A stretch of DNA of 53,235 nucleotides, from the NCBI RefSeq assembly GCF_000423405.1, contig NZ_AUHX01000014.1:17599-70833 (forward strand), read 5' to 3'. The notes below the pieces were generated by a model that did no database searches, had not been told where the DNA came from, and saw nothing but the letters and a program-made list of their open reading frames with translations. This document shows positions 34,655 to 43,901 of this stretch, in pieces. Position 1 is the first letter of the stretch. Each line of letters begins with the position of its first letter. The position numbers and the translations under genes were made by a program. The stretch comes from Mesonia mobilis DSM 19841 (GTDB lineage Bacteria; Bacteroidota; Bacteroidia; Flavobacteriales; Flavobacteriaceae).

Positions 34655-35302
34655 CTAATCTAAACGATTAATATAATAACCTTGGTATTTTTCTTCGTTA
34701 AATGAAAACAGAATCGAAGACATAGGCTGGTTGGTTTTAAAGCTGTTTACTTTAATAGTCACTTTAGTGCCATTGTCTTGCGTCTGTATTAAATTGTAGA
34801 TATGTTTGGTTTGTACATCGATACCCAATAAAATCTCTTTTACTTCAGCATTAGAGTCGATAGGAGTTAATTTGATGTACTGAATTTTTCTTCCTTTTAC
34901 GTTCTGCTTAATATCCCATTTGTAAGTGTAACCATCTTCATAGAACGTAAGCATTTCTGAAGGAGTAATACCGGTATTGTCTTCTGGATTATAGGTTGAA
35001 ATATTAATTTCTTCATCTTCAGGAATAATGGTGTATAATTTTTTCCCATCAAATAAACGCGTGGTCCCCATTAAGTTTAGACGGTACTTTTCATCTTTTA
35101 GTGCCACATCGCCACGAGTTTCCTGCTTGATATTTTCTGTGGTGTTTTCTAAAACGTAAGAGAATTCAATTTCAATATTATCGTAGGCTCTTACCTTTTT
35201 AGAAACCTCATCTAACAAAGCTTTTGCTTTTTCTGAATTCTGAGCAAAAGAAACGGTGCTAAATGCTACAAAAAAACTGAGTATAAAGGTTAATTTTTTC
35301 AT
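34655..35302 (-). CDS. lolA: Outer-membrane lipoprotein carrier protein LolA-like
   Basis: ATG 35302 is chosen because it gives a signal peptide (MKKLTFILSFFVAFSTVSFA) and avoids the eight-base overlap with ftsK that the upstream ATG creates; 215 residues. The mature protein is a LolA-type half-barrel: AYDNIEIEFSYVLENT, RGDVALKDEKYRLNLMG, LFDGKKLYTIIPEDEEI. LolA ferries lipoproteins across the periplasm from LolCDE. The operon ftsK-lolA-lptF/G groups envelope biogenesis functions. Bacteroidota LolA proteins are diverged, so client range is inferred. Confidence 0.85.
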   Translation of the reverse strand: MKKLTFILSFFVAFSTVSFAQNSEKAKALLDEVSKKVRAYDNIEIEFSYVLENTTENIKQETRGDVALKDEKYRLNLMGTTRLFDGKKLYTIIPEDEEINISTYNPEDNTGITPSEMLTFYEDGYTYKWDIKQNVKGRKIQYIKLTPIDSNAEVKEILLGIDVQTKHIYNLIQTQDNGTKVTIKVNSFKTNQPMSSILFSFNEEKYQGYYINRLD

Positions 35303-35318
35303 TTGTTGTATGCTTGTT

Positions 35319-37832
35319 TTATTCATTATTTAAATGTTCTTCTAACGCAATTAAATCGGGCACTAAAACTTGTCTTGCTTTACTACCTTCAAACGGACCT
35401 ACAATTCCGGCCGCTTCTAATTGATCGATCAATCTACCGGCGCGGTTGTAACCTACTTTTAATTTTCGCTGTAAAAGTGAAGCTGATCCTTGTTGTGCAG
35501 TCACCAACACTTCTGCTGCTTGATTAAATAGTTTATCACGTTCGTCTACATCTATATCAAGACTTGTGCCACTATCTTCAGATTCGTACTCGGGTAATTG
35601 ATGAGCATCCGGATAGGCTTTTTGCGAACCAATAAAATCGGTGATTTTTTCAACTTCTGGAGTATCGACAAAAGCACATTGCAAACGTACCAAATCGTTA
35701 CCTTGTGTGTAAAGCATATCTCCACGACCTATCAACTGGTCGGCGCCACCACTATCTAAAATCGTTCTCGAATCGATCTTAGAAGTTACTCTAAAGGCGA
35801 TTCTTGCCGGGAAGTTAGCTTTGATCATCCCCGTAATTACATTTACAGAAGGTCGCTGCGTTGCAATAATTAAATGAATACCTATAGCACGAGCCAACTG
35901 CGCTAAACGAGCGATCGGAGTTTCTACCTCTTTTCCTGCCGTCATAATAAGGTCGGCAAACTCGTCGACAACCAGTACGATGTACGGTAAAAATTTATGT
36001 CCGTTTTCCGGATTCAATTTTCTTGCTTTAAACTTCTCGTTGTATTCTTTTATGTTTCTCACCATTGCATCTTTCAGCAAGTCGTAACGATGATCCATCT
36101 CAATACAAAGTGAATTTAGCGTATTAATTACCTTGGTATTATCGGTAATAATCGCCTCTTCACTATCGGGAAGTTTAGCTAAATAATGTCTTTCTATTTT
36201 GTTGAATAACGTAAGTTCTACTTTTTTTGGATCGACCAATACAAACTTTACTTCTGCCGGATGCTTTTGGTAAAGTAACGAAGTTAAAATACAGTTTAAA
36301 CCTACAGATTTACCTTGCCCGGTTGCTCCTGCCATTAGTAAGTGAGGCATTTTAGCAAGATCGACCACAAAAGTTTCGTTAGAAATAGTTTTACCCAAAG
36401 CAATAGGTAATTGCATTTCTGCGTGTTGAAATTTAGAAGATGCCACTACAGATCGCATCGAAACGATACTTGCGTTTTTATTAGGCACTTCGATACCAAT
36501 AGTACCACGACCCGGGATCGGCGCAATAATACGAATACCTAAAGCTGCTAAAGAAAGGGCAATATCGTCTTCTAAATTTTTAATTTTGGAGATTCTAATT
36601 CCGGCTTCGGGTACAATTTCGTAAAGTGTAACCGTTGGGCCGACGGTCGCTTTAATTTGCGCGATCTCAATTTTGTAATTCTTTAGCGTATTTACAATAT
36701 TGTCTTTATTCTCTTCTAATTCTTGCTGATCGATCGTAATACTAGAACCACCGGCATTATAATCTTTTAATAATTCAATAGTTGGGAATTTGTAGTTAGA
36801 AAGTTCTAAAGTTGGGTCAAACTCTCCAAAATCTTTTACGATCTTCTTACTTAGACTATCTTCTTCTACCTCTTCTTCTTCCGCCGTTTCTACTTCCATC
36901 GCAACATCTTCCTCGTCGTTCGACTTGATCACGATCTTTTCTTTTTCTGAAGGCGTTGATGTTTCTGTTGAATTAGTTTCTGTATTTAAATCGATAGAAG
37001 AATCTTGTTCTTCTTCAATTTTATTTGAATTTTTTGCGGAAGTAGTTTCTTCCTCTTCCCCATCTTTACGCTCAAACTTAATCGCCAATTCTGCTTCTGT
37101 TTCTTCTGAAGCTGAAGTTTGCACGTTTTCTTTTACAATTGGTGCTTGTATTTCTTCGGAAGTATTTTCGGTAGTGTTGCTTGCAGTAGCAGATTCTTGT
37201 TGTGCTTCATCAAAATCTTCAGCAACTTCTTTTTTCGTTTTATGGAAATATTTTGCCAACATCTCCGGCGTTACATTTAATCGTGCTACTAAATACACAA
37301 TTAAAATAAAAGCTAATAGTAAAACCGTTCCTGCAAAACCTAAGTAATCTTGTAAAAAATCGTTGGTTTCAAAGCCAATCATTCCGCCTAAAAGTGCATT
37401 ACTTTCAGCAAAAAAACCAAGAACAGTAGAAAACCAAAGCATTACTAAAACACCCCAAAACCAAAAAGTTTTCAGGTTCTTTTTATTCATTCCGAAGAAA
37501 AAATAAAAACCGGTTAAACTTACCAGAACGGCAATGCTGTAAGCGGCAATTCCAAAACCTTTATAAATAAAGAAATTACTAATGCCGGCTCCAAATTTAC
37601 TGAGCCAGTTTTTGGTTTCTACACTTCGGTCTGAGAGGTTACTAAGCGTACTTTGATCGACCTGCCAATTGAATAAAAAGGAAGTAAAAGCCACCAACAA
37701 TGCGATACCAAAAAGAATTAAAAAACTCCCTAAAATCACCTTTTGTTTTCGGTTAAAATTTAGGTTGGGCTTTTTAAATTTAGTGCTTGCTTTTTGTTTA
37801 GTTTTAGATGTGGTCTTTTTCTTCTTTGCCAT
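35319..37832 (-). CDS. ftsK: DNA translocase FtsK
   Basis: An 837-residue FtsK/SpoIIIE-family protein. Residues 1-25 are lysine-rich, four or five transmembrane helices lie in about 30-190, and an acidic Glu/Ser/Thr-rich linker spans about 200-320. The motor follows, with Walker A GATGQGKSVGLN and Walker B VLVVDEFADL. The C-terminal winged-helix gamma domain (about 770-830, ASLLQRKLKVGYNRAGRLIDQLEAAGIVGP) would read KOPS-like guide sequences. It pumps DNA through the septum and triggers XerCD dimer resolution. First gene of the ftsK-lolA-lptF/G operon. Confidence 0.96.
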   Translation of the reverse strand: MAKKKKTTSKTKQKASTKFKKPNLNFNRKQKVILGSFLILFGIALLVAFTSFLFNWQVDQSTLSNLSDRSVETKNWLSKFGAGISNFFIYKGFGIAAYSIAVLVSLTGFYFFFGMNKKNLKTFWFWGVLVMLWFSTVLGFFAESNALLGGMIGFETNDFLQDYLGFAGTVLLLAFILIVYLVARLNVTPEMLAKYFHKTKKEVAEDFDEAQQESATASNTTENTSEEIQAPIVKENVQTSASEETEAELAIKFERKDGEEEETTSAKNSNKIEEEQDSSIDLNTETNSTETSTPSEKEKIVIKSNDEEDVAMEVETAEEEEVEEDSLSKKIVKDFGEFDPTLELSNYKFPTIELLKDYNAGGSSITIDQQELEENKDNIVNTLKNYKIEIAQIKATVGPTVTLYEIVPEAGIRISKIKNLEDDIALSLAALGIRIIAPIPGRGTIGIEVPNKNASIVSMRSVVASSKFQHAEMQLPIALGKTISNETFVVDLAKMPHLLMAGATGQGKSVGLNCILTSLLYQKHPAEVKFVLVDPKKVELTLFNKIERHYLAKLPDSEEAIITDNTKVINTLNSLCIEMDHRYDLLKDAMVRNIKEYNEKFKARKLNPENGHKFLPYIVLVVDEFADLIMTAGKEVETPIARLAQLARAIGIHLIIATQRPSVNVITGMIKANFPARIAFRVTSKIDSRTILDSGGADQLIGRGDMLYTQGNDLVRLQCAFVDTPEVEKITDFIGSQKAYPDAHQLPEYESEDSGTSLDIDVDERDKLFNQAAEVLVTAQQGSASLLQRKLKVGYNRAGRLIDQLEAAGIVGPFEGSKARQVLVPDLIALEEHLNNE

Positions 37833-37931
37833 GAATTAGTTCTCGCTAAGGAGCAAAAATACAAATTCAACTGAATTAAAGATAACAAAACTTAGTTATC
37901 GCTCATTTAATTATAAACAGCAACAAGTTTT

Positions 37932-38294
37932 CTAAAATAAATAAGGTATATAAATTATAAAACCGACTACCACTGCGGTTACCGCGGCAAAAAATACCGC
38001 TCCGGCAGCCATATCTTTTATGAGTCCGATCTTGTGATGAAAATCTGGATGAATAAAATCTGCAATTTCTTCGATCGCAGTATTGGCAGCTTCCAGGCTT
38101 AATACCATTCCCATCGCGAAAGTCTGAAAAATCCATTCTGCAGTGGTTATTTCAAAATAAAAACCCAGAGCGACCATGATGATCGATATCACGATTTGCA
38201 CCTGAATAGGAGGTTCTGTCTTTATAAGAATATAAGCTCCTTTTAAGGCGTAACCACAGGCTTTTATTCGTTTCCCCAGAAAGGAATTTTGCAT
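37932..38294 (-). CDS. Diacylglycerol kinase-family membrane protein
   Basis: A 120-residue DgkA/UDPK-type integral membrane kinase with three helices. The motif EAANTAIEEIADFI (68-81) and KDMAAGAVFFAA (93-104) hold the conserved catalytic and metal-binding residues. In many Gram-negative bacteria this family recycles diacylglycerol; in others it phosphorylates undecaprenol, and the choice cannot be made here. The start ATG overlaps the stop of tpx by one base, so the two are co-transcribed. Confidence 0.9.
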   Translation of the reverse strand: MQNSFLGKRIKACGYALKGAYILIKTEPPIQVQIVISIIMVALGFYFEITTAEWIFQTFAMGMVLSLEAANTAIEEIADFIHPDFHHKIGLIKDMAAGAVFFAAVTAVVVGFIIYIPYLF

Positions 38295-38794
38295 TATAAA
38301 AGTGTTTTTAATGCCGAAAGATAATCGGGTTCATCGGCAATTTCTATAACTTGTTGCGAATGTAAAACTTTTCCTTCTTCATCGACAACAATCACCACAC
38401 GAGAGAGTAAATTTTTAAATGGTCCGTTTTCAATCTCAAGGCCATAATCTTTACCAAATTGTTGCGTTTGAAAGTCTGAAAGTGTAATTACTTCACTTAA
38501 GCTTTCACCATCGGTAAAGCGTTTTTGCGCAAAAGGCAAATCGCGAGAAATACAAAGTACTTCTGTATTTTCTAGATCTTTGGCGCGTTTATTAAAATTT
38601 CTCACTGAGGTTGCACAAACATTCGTGTCGATACTAGGGAAGATATTGAGCACTAAACGCTTTCCTTTATAATCTGAAAGTTTTACGGTTTCTAAGCTTG
38701 AATTGAGCAATTGAAAATCTGGAGCTTTATCGCCTTCTTTGGGTAATTCTCCCACGGTGTTAAAAGCTTCGCCTTTTAAAGTTATGGTTGCCAT
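38294..38794 (-). CDS. tpx: Thiol peroxidase Tpx (usual resolving cysteine absent)
   Basis: ATG 38794 gives the family start MATITLKGEAFN and 166 residues, the usual length; a 28-residue upstream extension would be a random hydrophobic run. The peroxidatic cysteine C60 lies in PSIDTNVCATSVRNF. In E. coli Tpx the resolving cysteine follows DLPFAQxRF; here that position is Thr (T94), while the middle cysteine C81 (VLCISRDLPFA) is kept. The enzyme may use C81 or a partner thiol. It reduces lipid hydroperoxides with thioredoxin, encoded nearby at 39126-39440. Confidence 0.93.
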   Translation of the reverse strand: MATITLKGEAFNTVGELPKEGDKAPDFQLLNSSLETVKLSDYKGKRLVLNIFPSIDTNVCATSVRNFNKRAKDLENTEVLCISRDLPFAQKRFTDGESLSEVITLSDFQTQQFGKDYGLEIENGPFKNLLSRVVIVVDEEGKVLHSQQVIEIADEPDYLSALKTLL

Positions 38795-38842
38795 TTTTAT
38801 TTTAAAAGTACAAATTAAGCCGGCAAAACTTATTAAAGCTAT

Positions 38843-38873
38843 CATAAAAAAAGGTTGCCATCTGGCAACCTTC
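38843..38873 (-). terminator. Terminator of the peroxiredoxin-thioredoxin-small protein operon
   Basis: AAGGTTGCCA (38851-38860) pairs with TGGCAACCTT (38863-38872); on the minus strand this stem ends in seven Ts. It separates this operon from tpx. Confidence 0.88.
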
Positions 38874-38896
38874 TTCAATCTAATAATTATGGATAA

Positions 38897-39145
38897 TTAT
38901 TTATCTATAGAGCCTAAAACTTTTTTCACAAAGTTATTGGCCGCGTCTCTTTCTGGAACTCCTTCTTCAACCATATTGTGAACTTCTATGGCGCCACAAA
39001 TATTGGTAATTAATTCACCGATCACATCCATATCTTCGTCTGTACAAGAACGGTGTTCGGTAAAAGATTCTAGAACCTCAACAGTGTGTTCCAGCTTTTC
39101 TTTCTCGTTGTTTTTCTGTAAGTGTTTAATTACTGGTAACTTCAT
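38897..39145 (-). CDS. Small DUF6952-like protein (82 aa)
   Basis: An 82-residue helical, acidic protein with two cysteines (SCTDEDMDVIGELITNICGAIEVH). It overlaps the 3' end of the thioredoxin gene by 20 bases and so is translationally coupled to it. It looks like the small flavobacterial family DUF6952, found next to the same peroxiredoxin-thioredoxin pair. Function is unknown; the conserved cysteines and neighbourhood suggest a redox accessory role. Confidence 0.75.
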   Translation of the reverse strand: MKLPVIKHLQKNNEKEKLEHTVEVLESFTEHRSCTDEDMDVIGELITNICGAIEVHNMVEEGVPERDAANNFVKKVLGSIDK

Positions 39146-39440
39146 CTACTAATTCTTTTAAAGATTCTAATTTGTTAGTTTGTACTTGGTTTACAAAACT
39201 TCCGCCTTTAAAAGTTGCGAAAGTTGGTAAATTATCAACCTTTGCTAATTTTCTTGATTCCGGATATTTTTCAGCATCTACCAAAATAAATTTTGCATTT
39301 TCATTTTCTGAAGCCATTTTTTTAAATTTCGGCTTCATTAAACGGCAGTTTCCACACCATCCGGCCATATATTGTACGATTACTGTATCGTTGTCTGATA
39401 CGATTTCGCCTAAATTATCTTGTTCTAATTCTTGTAACAT
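39126..39440 (-). CDS. Thioredoxin-family protein
   Basis: A 104-residue cytoplasmic thioredoxin-fold protein with active site WCGNC (C29, C32) in place of WCGPC and the cis-proline in NLPTFATF. It is transcribed with the 2-Cys peroxiredoxin upstream and the small protein downstream. The unusual Asn between the cysteines should change the redox potential. It is the likely reductant of the peroxiredoxin and perhaps of Tpx. Confidence 0.9.
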   Translation of the reverse strand: MLQELEQDNLGEIVSDNDTVIVQYMAGWCGNCRLMKPKFKKMASENENAKFILVDAEKYPESRKLAKVDNLPTFATFKGGSFVNQVQTNKLESLKELVDEVTSN

Positions 39441-39467
39441 AGCTTATTTGTTTTGTTGGTTAAAATC

Positions 39468-39491
39468 TACCGGCAAAATGAATTGCCGGTA
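39468..39491 (-). other. Intercistronic hairpin between peroxiredoxin and thioredoxin genes
   Basis: TACCGGCAA (39468-39476) is complementary to TTGCCGGTA (39483-39491), a perfect 9-bp stem. It is followed on the minus strand only by TAGATTTTAA, a poor T-run. It could be a weak terminator that lowers expression of the downstream genes relative to the peroxiredoxin, or an mRNA-stability element. Confidence 0.6.
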
Positions 39492-39525
39492 AATTAATTT
39501 TCTTTTTCTAGCAATTTTTAAAATC

Positions 39526-40164
39526 TTAGTTTGCTGCTAAGTAAGAAGAAACTCCTTCTCTATCTGCTTTCATCGCAGTTTTTCCTTCTTCCCAGTTTGC
39601 AGGACAAACTTCTCCGTGTTTTTGCACGTGAGTATAGGCATCGATCATTCTAATGAATTCACTTACATTTCTTCCTAATGGCATATGGTTTACACCTTCG
39701 TGAAATACAGTTCCTTCTTCATCGATTAAATAAGTTGCACGGTAAGAAACATTGTCACCATCTACAGTGTAAGCTCCTGTTTCTTCGTCATATCTTTCGT
39801 TGGTTGTGTCTAAGATCCCTAATCTTGAACTTAGGTTTCTGTTAGAATCTGCTAAGATTGGGTAAGTTACACCTTCGATACCACCATTATCTTTTGAAGT
39901 GTTTAACCACGCAAAATGAACTTCTGCAGTATCACAAGAAGCACCAATTACAATTGTGTTTCTTTTTTCGAATTCTGGTAAAGCTTCTTGAAAAGCGTGA
40001 AGCTCTGTTGGACATACATAAGTAAAGTCTTTTGGGTACCAGAAAAGAACAACTTTCTTGTTATTTTTTTTAGCTTCTTCTAAAACGTTAATTTTAAAAG
40101 TATCGCCCATTTCATTCATTGCGTTTACTTCTAAATCTGGAAATTTTTTACCTACAATAGACAT
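39526..40164 (-). CDS. Typical 2-Cys peroxiredoxin (AhpC/Prx1 type)
   Basis: A 212-residue peroxiredoxin with peroxidatic C51 in KDFTYVCPTELHAF and resolving C187 in HGEVCPANW. It reduces H2O2 and organic peroxides as an obligate dimer or decamer, cycling through an intersubunit disulfide. First gene of a three-gene leftward operon with a thioredoxin-like protein and a small DUF6952-like protein, in place of an adjacent ahpF. Confidence 0.94.
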   Translation of the reverse strand: MSIVGKKFPDLEVNAMNEMGDTFKINVLEEAKKNNKKVVLFWYPKDFTYVCPTELHAFQEALPEFEKRNTIVIGASCDTAEVHFAWLNTSKDNGGIEGVTYPILADSNRNLSSRLGILDTTNERYDEETGAYTVDGDNVSYRATYLIDEEGTVFHEGVNHMPLGRNVSEFIRMIDAYTHVQKHGEVCPANWEEGKTAMKADREGVSSYLAAN

Positions 40165-40207
40165 AGTTGTTTTTATTTTTAAGTTAATATTTCGTTTTTG
40201 TTCACTG

Positions 40208-40215
40208 CAAAAATA
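40208..40215 (-). promoter_or_regulatory. -7 box of the peroxiredoxin promoter
   Basis: CAAAAATA on the plus strand reads TATTTTTG on the minus strand, fitting TAnnTTTG, 43 bases before the start codon. The TTG element is not evident. Confidence 0.35.
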
Positions 40216-40376
40216 AGACGAATATCTACTTCTAAAAACGATTCTTACTTATTAAATTTTATTTCACTATAAGTTTTGATTATCGAAATAGCAAAAACCT
40301 ATAATTTAAAGTTATTTACGAGTTTTAAATCTCTTTTAGCGGAAAAAATTATTCGCAATTATGTATTTTTATTTTT

Positions 40377-41615
40377 ATGAAAACACTTATCAAAAACATT
40401 AAGCAGCTCGTACAGGTTCGAGATCAAAATATCACCAAGCTTAAAGGCAAGCAAATGTCTTATTTACCAACGCTTAGTAATGCCTGGCTACTCATTAACG
40501 AAGATAAAATTGAAAATTTTGGCGGGATGGGAACACTCCCGAACATTGAAACCGATCAAGAAATAGATGCCACCGGTAAACTTGTGCTTCCTTCTTGGGT
40601 CGACTCTCATACACATTTGGTATATGCCGGTCATCGCGAACAAGAATTTGTCGATAAAATTAACGGACTCACTTACGAGGAGATCGCTGCCAAAGGCGGT
40701 GGAATTGTAAACAGTGCTCGCCAATTACAAAACACCAGCGAAGAAGAGCTTTACCAACAATCTTTACAACGCTTAGAGCAAGTGATAAAAATGGGAACCG
40801 GCGCTATTGAAATTAAATCGGGTTACGGTTTAACACCAGAAGCAGAAATAAAAATGTTGCGTGTGGCAAAAAAGCTTCAAAAAGCACATCCTATCCTTAT
40901 TAAAACAACTTTTTTAGGTGCGCACGCTCTACCCGCAGAATTTAAAGACAATAAGCAAGGTTATATTGACCAGATCTGTAATGATATGCTTCCTAAAATT
41001 GCTGAAGAAAATTTAGCCGATTTTATCGATATTTTTTGTGAACAAGGTTATTTTGACATTCACGATACCGAGCAGGTTTTAGAAGCCGGTAAAAAATATG
41101 GCCTTCGCGGAAAAATTCACGTAAATCAATTCAACTCGATCGGCGGCGTAAAAACCGGTGTTGATTACAACGTACTTTCTGTAGATCATTTAGAAGTGAT
41201 GAAAGACGAAGACATCGAAGCATTAAAAAATACCGATACCATTCCGGTAGCATTACCCTCGTGTTCTCTGTTTATAAAAATTCCTTACGCTCCGGCTCGA
41301 AAAATGATCGATGCCGATTTGCCTTTAGCCTTGGCTACCGATTATAATCCGGGAAGTTCACCTAACGGAAATATGAATCTTGTCGTTTCTTTAGCTTGTA
41401 TAAAAATGGGAATGACGCCTGAAGAAGCCATCAATGCTGCTACGCTAAACGCTGCTTACGCAATGGGTATCGAAAAAACTCACGGTAGTATTACTAAAGG
41501 AAAAATTGCTAACTTGCTTATTACCGATCAAGTACCAAGTTACGGCTTTTTACCTTATTCTTTTGGTAATAACCATATAAGTCAGGTGATTTTAGGCGGA
41601 AAATTAGTTCAATAA
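40377..41615 (+). CDS. hutI: Imidazolonepropionase
   Basis: A 412-residue amidohydrolase-superfamily enzyme of histidine degradation; it hydrolyses imidazolone-5-propionate to N-formimino-glutamate. The metal site HTH is at 78-80 in WVDSHTHLVYAGHREQEF, and further motifs are EIKSGYGLTPEAE, THFLGAHALP-type TFLGAHALPAEF, IHVNQF and ATDYNPGSSP. It is followed by hutG after 17 bases. hutH and hutU are not in the window. Confidence 0.95.
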   Translation: MKTLIKNIKQLVQVRDQNITKLKGKQMSYLPTLSNAWLLINEDKIENFGGMGTLPNIETDQEIDATGKLVLPSWVDSHTHLVYAGHREQEFVDKINGLTYEEIAAKGGGIVNSARQLQNTSEEELYQQSLQRLEQVIKMGTGAIEIKSGYGLTPEAEIKMLRVAKKLQKAHPILIKTTFLGAHALPAEFKDNKQGYIDQICNDMLPKIAEENLADFIDIFCEQGYFDIHDTEQVLEAGKKYGLRGKIHVNQFNSIGGVKTGVDYNVLSVDHLEVMKDEDIEALKNTDTIPVALPSCSLFIKIPYAPARKMIDADLPLALATDYNPGSSPNGNMNLVVSLACIKMGMTPEEAINAATLNAAYAMGIEKTHGSITKGKIANLLITDQVPSYGFLPYSFGNNHISQVILGGKLVQ

Positions 41616-41632
41616 TTAATACGAAAACAAAG

Positions 41633-42613
41633 ATGGAAAGTTTCGACTTTTATACTAAAGATAGAATTACCAATTATATTAACCATCGTAAAGGTGAAAC
41701 CAAATTTGGAGAAGCTTTACAGTTTGTCAAAAATTTTGAAGAACTAGAAACTACCGACGTTGACTACGTGATTTTCGGTATTCCTGAAGATATTGGCGTT
41801 CGTGGTAATTTTGGTAAACCGGGAACTTCGAAAGCCTGGAGTGCATTTTTAAATTCATTTTGTAATATTCAGGTAAACAAATATAACCAACCTGAGAATT
41901 GTTTGGTTTTAGGCGAGATCAATTGCTCTTCGTTTATGAAGGCATCTTTAGCCACATACACTAAATTTGAATTGGGTGAAATTGTGCAAGAGATCGATGA
42001 GCAAGTCGCTATGGTGGTAGAAAAGATCGTTAGCTATGGTAAAATACCGGTCATTATTGGTGGCGGCCACAATAACGCTTATGGTAACATTAAAGGAACT
42101 TCAAAAGCTTTAGATCGCTCAATTCATGTTCTAAATGTAGATGCACATACCGATTTGCGTGAAACCGATTACAGACATAGCGGTAATGGTTTTCGTTACG
42201 CAAAAGAAGAAGAATATTTAGATCGTTATGCGATGGTTGGGATTCATAAAAATTATACGCCGCAGTATATTTTTGATTATATGAATGCCGATAAGCACAT
42301 AAAATATTCTTTTCTAGAAGATTATTTACATTTAACGACCATCGAAAAACTCATCAAGTTTAAAAAAGCCACCGATTTTGTACGCAATCAATTTGGCTTA
42401 GAAATAGATTGCGACAGCATTAAAAACTTTGATAGCAGCGCGATGACACCAAGTGGTTTTGGTGTAAATGAGATTAGAAGTTTCATCAAACTTTCTAAAA
42501 AACAAAAAGTCTTATACTTACATTTATGTGAAGCTTCTCCCGAAAACAATACGATGATCGGGAAAGCCTTAAGTTATTTTGTATCAGATTTTATAAGAGA
42601 AGAAGAAAAATAA
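41633..42613 (+). CDS. hutG: Formimidoylglutamase-like protein (arginase/ureohydrolase family)
   Basis: A 326-residue ureohydrolase-fold protein directly after hutI, so probably the enzyme that splits formiminoglutamate to glutamate and formamide. Manganese-site motifs are GGGHNNAYGN (in place of GGDHS), NVDAHTDLRE and the pair in GLEIDCDSI. The Asn after His in the first motif is a deviation from classical HutG and arginase; flavobacterial members appear to share it. The next gene begins with no gap. Confidence 0.85.
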   Translation: MESFDFYTKDRITNYINHRKGETKFGEALQFVKNFEELETTDVDYVIFGIPEDIGVRGNFGKPGTSKAWSAFLNSFCNIQVNKYNQPENCLVLGEINCSSFMKASLATYTKFELGEIVQEIDEQVAMVVEKIVSYGKIPVIIGGGHNNAYGNIKGTSKALDRSIHVLNVDAHTDLRETDYRHSGNGFRYAKEEEYLDRYAMVGIHKNYTPQYIFDYMNADKHIKYSFLEDYLHLTTIEKLIKFKKATDFVRNQFGLEIDCDSIKNFDSSAMTPSGFGVNEIRSFIKLSKKQKVLYLHLCEASPENNTMIGKALSYFVSDFIREEEK

Positions 42614-43084
42614 ATGAATTTAAAAATTAAAGAATTTACCCCGCCTCTAGCCCAACAATTTGCCGATCTAAACTTAGCCTGGTTAGAGAAATTTTTTAAA
42701 GTAGAACCTCACGACAAAGACGTACTCTATAACTGTGAAGAAGAAATTATTGCCAAAGGAGGTAAAATTTTCTTTGCTGAATTAGATGAAGAAATCGTAG
42801 GGACATTTGCTTTACTTAAACTCGACGAGCAAACGTTAGAACTCACTAAAATGGCGGTCGATGAAAAGCTACGCGGAAAGAAAATAGGACAATTTATGCT
42901 GAAGTATTTTCAGCAATATGTAAAAGAACATCCAGAATTTGAATATGTACTGTATTCTAGCCGACAATTAGAAAACGCCATTTACCTCTATCGTAAATTC
43001 GGTTTTCAAGAAGTTGAATTAGAAAAAAATGCTCCGTATGAACGAGCTGATATTAAAATGATTTACCGACCAAACCATTTATAA
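42614..43084 (+). CDS. GNAT-family N-acetyltransferase
   Basis: A 156-residue GNAT enzyme. The acetyl-CoA-binding loop is RGKKIGQFML (about 96-105), preceded by LELTKMAVDEKL, with a C-terminal YRKFGFQEV motif. It abuts hutG (stop 42613, start 42614) and is 2 bases before a lipoprotein gene, so all four genes hutI-hutG-GNAT-MBL look like one operon. The substrate is unknown; it may be a passenger or may act on an amino-acid-derived compound. Confidence 0.88.
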   Translation: MNLKIKEFTPPLAQQFADLNLAWLEKFFKVEPHDKDVLYNCEEEIIAKGGKIFFAELDEEIVGTFALLKLDEQTLELTKMAVDEKLRGKKIGQFMLKYFQQYVKEHPEFEYVLYSSRQLENAIYLYRKFGFQEVELEKNAPYERADIKMIYRPNHL

Positions 43085-43086
43085 AT

Positions 43087-43878
43087 ATGAAAAAAATACT
43101 TTTAGTAAGCGCTTTAAGTGTATCACTATTTGCTTGCAAACAAGAAGCTAAAGAAAACGAAAATAAGCAAGAGATCTCTCCTGCCGTAGCAGAGAAAATA
43201 GAAAAAAGCCAAGAAGATGCTATAAAAGTAATGCCGGAAGAACACGCCTCGTTTGCGATGAAGCTTAATAACAGAATTTTTTATGTTGACCCTGTTGGCG
43301 GAGCCGAAAAATACAATAAACTCCCCCAACCCGATATTATTTTTGTAACTGATATTCACGGCGATCATATGGATGCCGAAACTTTACTAGCGCTTACCCA
43401 AGAGAATTCAGCAATACAAATTGTTTGCCCAAAAGCGGTACGCAAACAACTTCCGGAAGAATTACGTAACCGCATAGTTGTGATGAGTAATGATGAAGAA
43501 AAAGATTTTTTAGGGGTTCACGTAAAAGCGATGCCAATGTATAATTTGCGTGAAGAAGCTAAAGATTTTCACGTAAAAGGTCGCGGCAATGGTTATTTAT
43601 TTAATGTGAACGATCGAAAGATATACGTTTCTGGCGATACCGAAGACATACCCGAAATGCGCAACTTAAAAGATATCGACTTGGCTTTTGTTTGCATGAA
43701 TTTACCTTACACGATGCCTGTAAATTCAGCAGCCGATGCTGTATTAGATTTTAAACCGAAAAAAGTTTACCCATATCACTACCGCGGTAAAGATGGGATG
43801 AGCGATGTAGAACAGTTTGAAAATATCGTTACCACTAACAATCCAGAAATTGAGGTAGAAATTTTAGATTGGTATTAA
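43087..43878 (+). CDS. Metallo-beta-lactamase-fold lipoprotein (UlaG-like)
   Basis: A 263-residue lipoprotein with signal MKKILLVSALSVSLFAC (lipobox cysteine 17) and a Glu/Lys-rich linker. The MBL-fold domain has HGDHMD (the HxHxDH motif in its short UlaG-like form HGDH), SGDTED, and a late YPYHYRG histidine. Substrate is unknown. Exported membrane attachment sets it apart from cytosolic UlaG lactonases. It is the last gene of the presumed hut operon. Confidence 0.87.
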   Translation: MKKILLVSALSVSLFACKQEAKENENKQEISPAVAEKIEKSQEDAIKVMPEEHASFAMKLNNRIFYVDPVGGAEKYNKLPQPDIIFVTDIHGDHMDAETLLALTQENSAIQIVCPKAVRKQLPEELRNRIVVMSNDEEKDFLGVHVKAMPMYNLREEAKDFHVKGRGNGYLFNVNDRKIYVSGDTEDIPEMRNLKDIDLAFVCMNLPYTMPVNSAADAVLDFKPKKVYPYHYRGKDGMSDVEQFENIVTTNNPEIEVEILDWY

Positions 43879-43901
43879 TTAGTATTACAAAATTTAAAAA
43901 A

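Noticed and set aside
36925-37347. Plus-strand 140-codon frame opposite the ftsK linker
   Set aside because: It mirrors the Glu/Thr-rich linker as a Ser/Val-rich antisense frame; no motif or start context supports it.
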